NCBI GenBank assembly: GCA_009885185.1
Contig: VFLF01000053.1
Location: 1 to 15,817, forward strand
DNA length: 15,817 nucleotides
Direction of reading: 5' to 3'
Source: Nitrosomonadales bacterium
GTDB taxonomy: Bacteria > Pseudomonadota > Gammaproteobacteria > Burkholderiales > SG8-41
Each line of letters opens with the position of its first letter. Positions within the stretch are counted from its first letter, which is position 1. Of this stretch, positions 14,678 through 15,817 are shown piece by piece. A program made the position numbers and the translations under genes. The notes beneath the pieces are model-generated. The model did no database searches and had not been told where the DNA came from. It saw only the letters and a program-made list of their open reading frames with translations.

Positions 14678-15817
14678 ATGAATAAATACAATAATTTACG
14701 TGACTTTATCGCGCAGCTTGAAAAGCTCGGCGAGTTAAAGCGCATCGCCATCGAGGTCGATCCGCGTCTGGAAATGACCGAGATTTGCGACCGCGTGTTG
14801 AAGTCCGGCGGGCCGGCGTTGCTGTTTGAAAACCCCAAGGGCTACACCACGCCGGTACTCGGCAACCTGTTCGGTACGGTCAAGCGCGTGGCGCTTGCGA
14901 TGGGCGCGTCGCCCGACGAAGACTCGCTCGCGCGCTTGCGCGAGATCGGCCAGACGCTGGCGTATCTGAAAGAGCCGGAACCGCCCAAAGGCTTGCGCGA
15001 CGCGTGGGACAAACTGCCGCTACTGAAACAAATCATGAGCATGACGCCGCGCGAGGTGACGAGCGCGCCGTGTCAGGAAATCGTATGGGAGGGCAACGAC
15101 GTTGATCTCGCGCGCCTGCCGATACAAACCTGCTGGCCGGGCGACATTGCGCCGCTGATTACCTGGGGCCTCACCGTCACGCGCGGACCGCACAAGGCGC
15201 GGAAGAATCTCGGCATCTATCGCCAGCAGGTGATCGCCAAAAACAAAGTCATCATGCGCTGGCTGGCGCATCGCGGCGGCGCGCTGGATTTTCGCGATCA
15301 TAGCCTCGCCCATCCACGCGAGCCGTACCCGGTGGCGGTGGCGCTGGGTGCCGATCCGGCAACCGTGCTGAGTGCGGTAACGCCGGTGCCGGACAGTTTG
15401 AGCGAATACCAATTCGCCGGCTTGCTGCGCGGCGCGAAAACCGAAATCGTCAAATGCATCACCCACGGCTTGCAGGTGCCGGCGAGCGCGGAGATTGTTT
15501 TGGAAGGCTATATTTACCCCGGTGAGATGGCGCTTGAAGGCCCGTACGGCGACCACACCGGCTACTACAACGAGCAGGAAAAATTCCCCGTATTTACCAT
15601 TGAGCGCATCACCCAACGGCGCGACGCCATCTACCACAGCACCTACACCGGCAAGCCGCCCGACGAACCGGCGATGCTCGGCGTGGCGCTGAATGAAGTG
15701 TTCGTGCCGCTGTTAAAAAAACAGTTCTCCGAGATCATCGATTTCCATCTGCCGCCCGAAGGCTGCTCGTACCGTATCGCCTGCGTGAGCATCAAAAAAC
15801 AATACCCCGGCCACGCC
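14678..15817 (+). CDS. ubiD: UbiD family 3-octaprenyl-4-hydroxybenzoate carboxy-lyase, 3' end beyond window
   Basis: The first 380 codons of a protein normally near 490 residues run to the right edge without a stop. UbiD decarboxylates the prenylated 4-hydroxybenzoate made by UbiA, using prenylated FMN supplied by UbiX. Close matches to E. coli UbiD include [33 protein letters not shown] (44-56), NLGIYRQQ (177-184), [13 protein letters not shown] (193-205), [28 protein letters not shown], and [20 protein letters not shown] containing the conserved glutamates at 283 and 287, followed by DHTGYYNE. The start agrees with the family N-terminus although no clear Shine-Dalgarno is present. The large inverted repeat ends 16 bases upstream, so ubiD may be transcribed separately from the ubiC-ubiA and atuA genes. 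Confidence 0.96.
   Translation, partial: MNKYNNLRDFIAQLEKLGELKRIAIEVDPRLEMTEICDRVLKSGGPALLFENPKGYTTPVLGNLFGTVKRVALAMGASPDEDSLARLREIGQTLAYLKEPEPPKGLRDAWDKLPLLKQIMSMTPREVTSAPCQEIVWEGNDVDLARLPIQTCWPGDIAPLITWGLTVTRGPHKARKNLGIYRQQVIAKNKVIMRWLAHRGGALDFRDHSLAHPREPYPVAVALGADPATVLSAVTPVPDSLSEYQFAGLLRGAKTEIVKCITHGLQVPASAEIVLEGYIYPGEMALEGPYGDHTGYYNEQEKFPVFTIERITQRRDAIYHSTYTGKPPDEPAMLGVALNEVFVPLLKKQFSEIIDFHLPPEGCSYRIACVSIKKQYPGHA

Noticed and set aside
1..15817. CRISPR array, prophage, toxin-antitoxin or defence system
   Set aside because: No regularly spaced direct repeats with unique spacers, no integrase or transposase, and all main frames are assigned to metabolic, signalling or repair families.

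Overview
The window looks like chromosomal DNA of a betaproteobacterium, most likely Burkholderiales or a close relative. The grounds are GC-rich DNA with strong codon bias, two stand-alone Bug/TctC-type periplasmic binding proteins (a family greatly expanded in that group), an AtuA (DUF1446) gene, and ubiquinone genes of the proteobacterial UbiC/UbiA/UbiD type. No tRNA, rRNA, CRISPR array, transposase, phage gene or recognisable defence gene was seen. This placement is inference from gene content, not from a phylogenetic marker.

Region 1 (1-3488, minus strand) holds a very large membrane sensor histidine kinase: CHASE-type sensor domain, five PAS domains, then the HisKA and ATPase domains. 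An in-frame TAG at 612-614 cuts it inside PAS5. The frame after the stop is intact and encodes the phosphoacceptor histidine box, so this is a recently interrupted or readthrough gene (or a sequence error), and the window edge truncates its ATPase domain.

Region 2 (3489-7720) has a solitary Bug receptor (+), a convergent DUF1993 gene (-), and a translationally coupled pair of acyl-CoA dehydrogenase subunits (+). The pair shows the signature of a heteromeric enzyme: one subunit keeps a candidate catalytic glutamate, the other keeps the R-x-QFG cofactor-binding stretch.

Region 3 (7721-11920, +) is housekeeping: ridA, recG, ubiC, ubiA. A GC-rich REP-like hairpin overlapping a potential G-quadruplex precedes ridA. 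Inverted arrays of a heptamer flank the recG start and are partly translated into RecG. ubiC and ubiA overlap by a GTGA junction and form the first two steps of ubiquinone synthesis (chorismate to 4-hydroxybenzoate, then prenylation).

Region 4 (11935-14568, +) is a tightly packed bug - atuA - atuA C-terminal-domain module with overlapping genes, lying between ubiA and ubiD. It probably serves uptake or sensing and catabolism of an unknown organic acid or terpenoid-like compound. A 28-bp near-perfect inverted repeat then separates it from ubiD (14678 to the right edge, incomplete), which decarboxylates the prenylated 4-hydroxybenzoate made by UbiC and UbiA. The most noteworthy points are the interrupted kinase, the split-function dehydrogenase pair, the detached AtuA C-terminal domain, and three different palindromic repeat types each sitting just before a gene.
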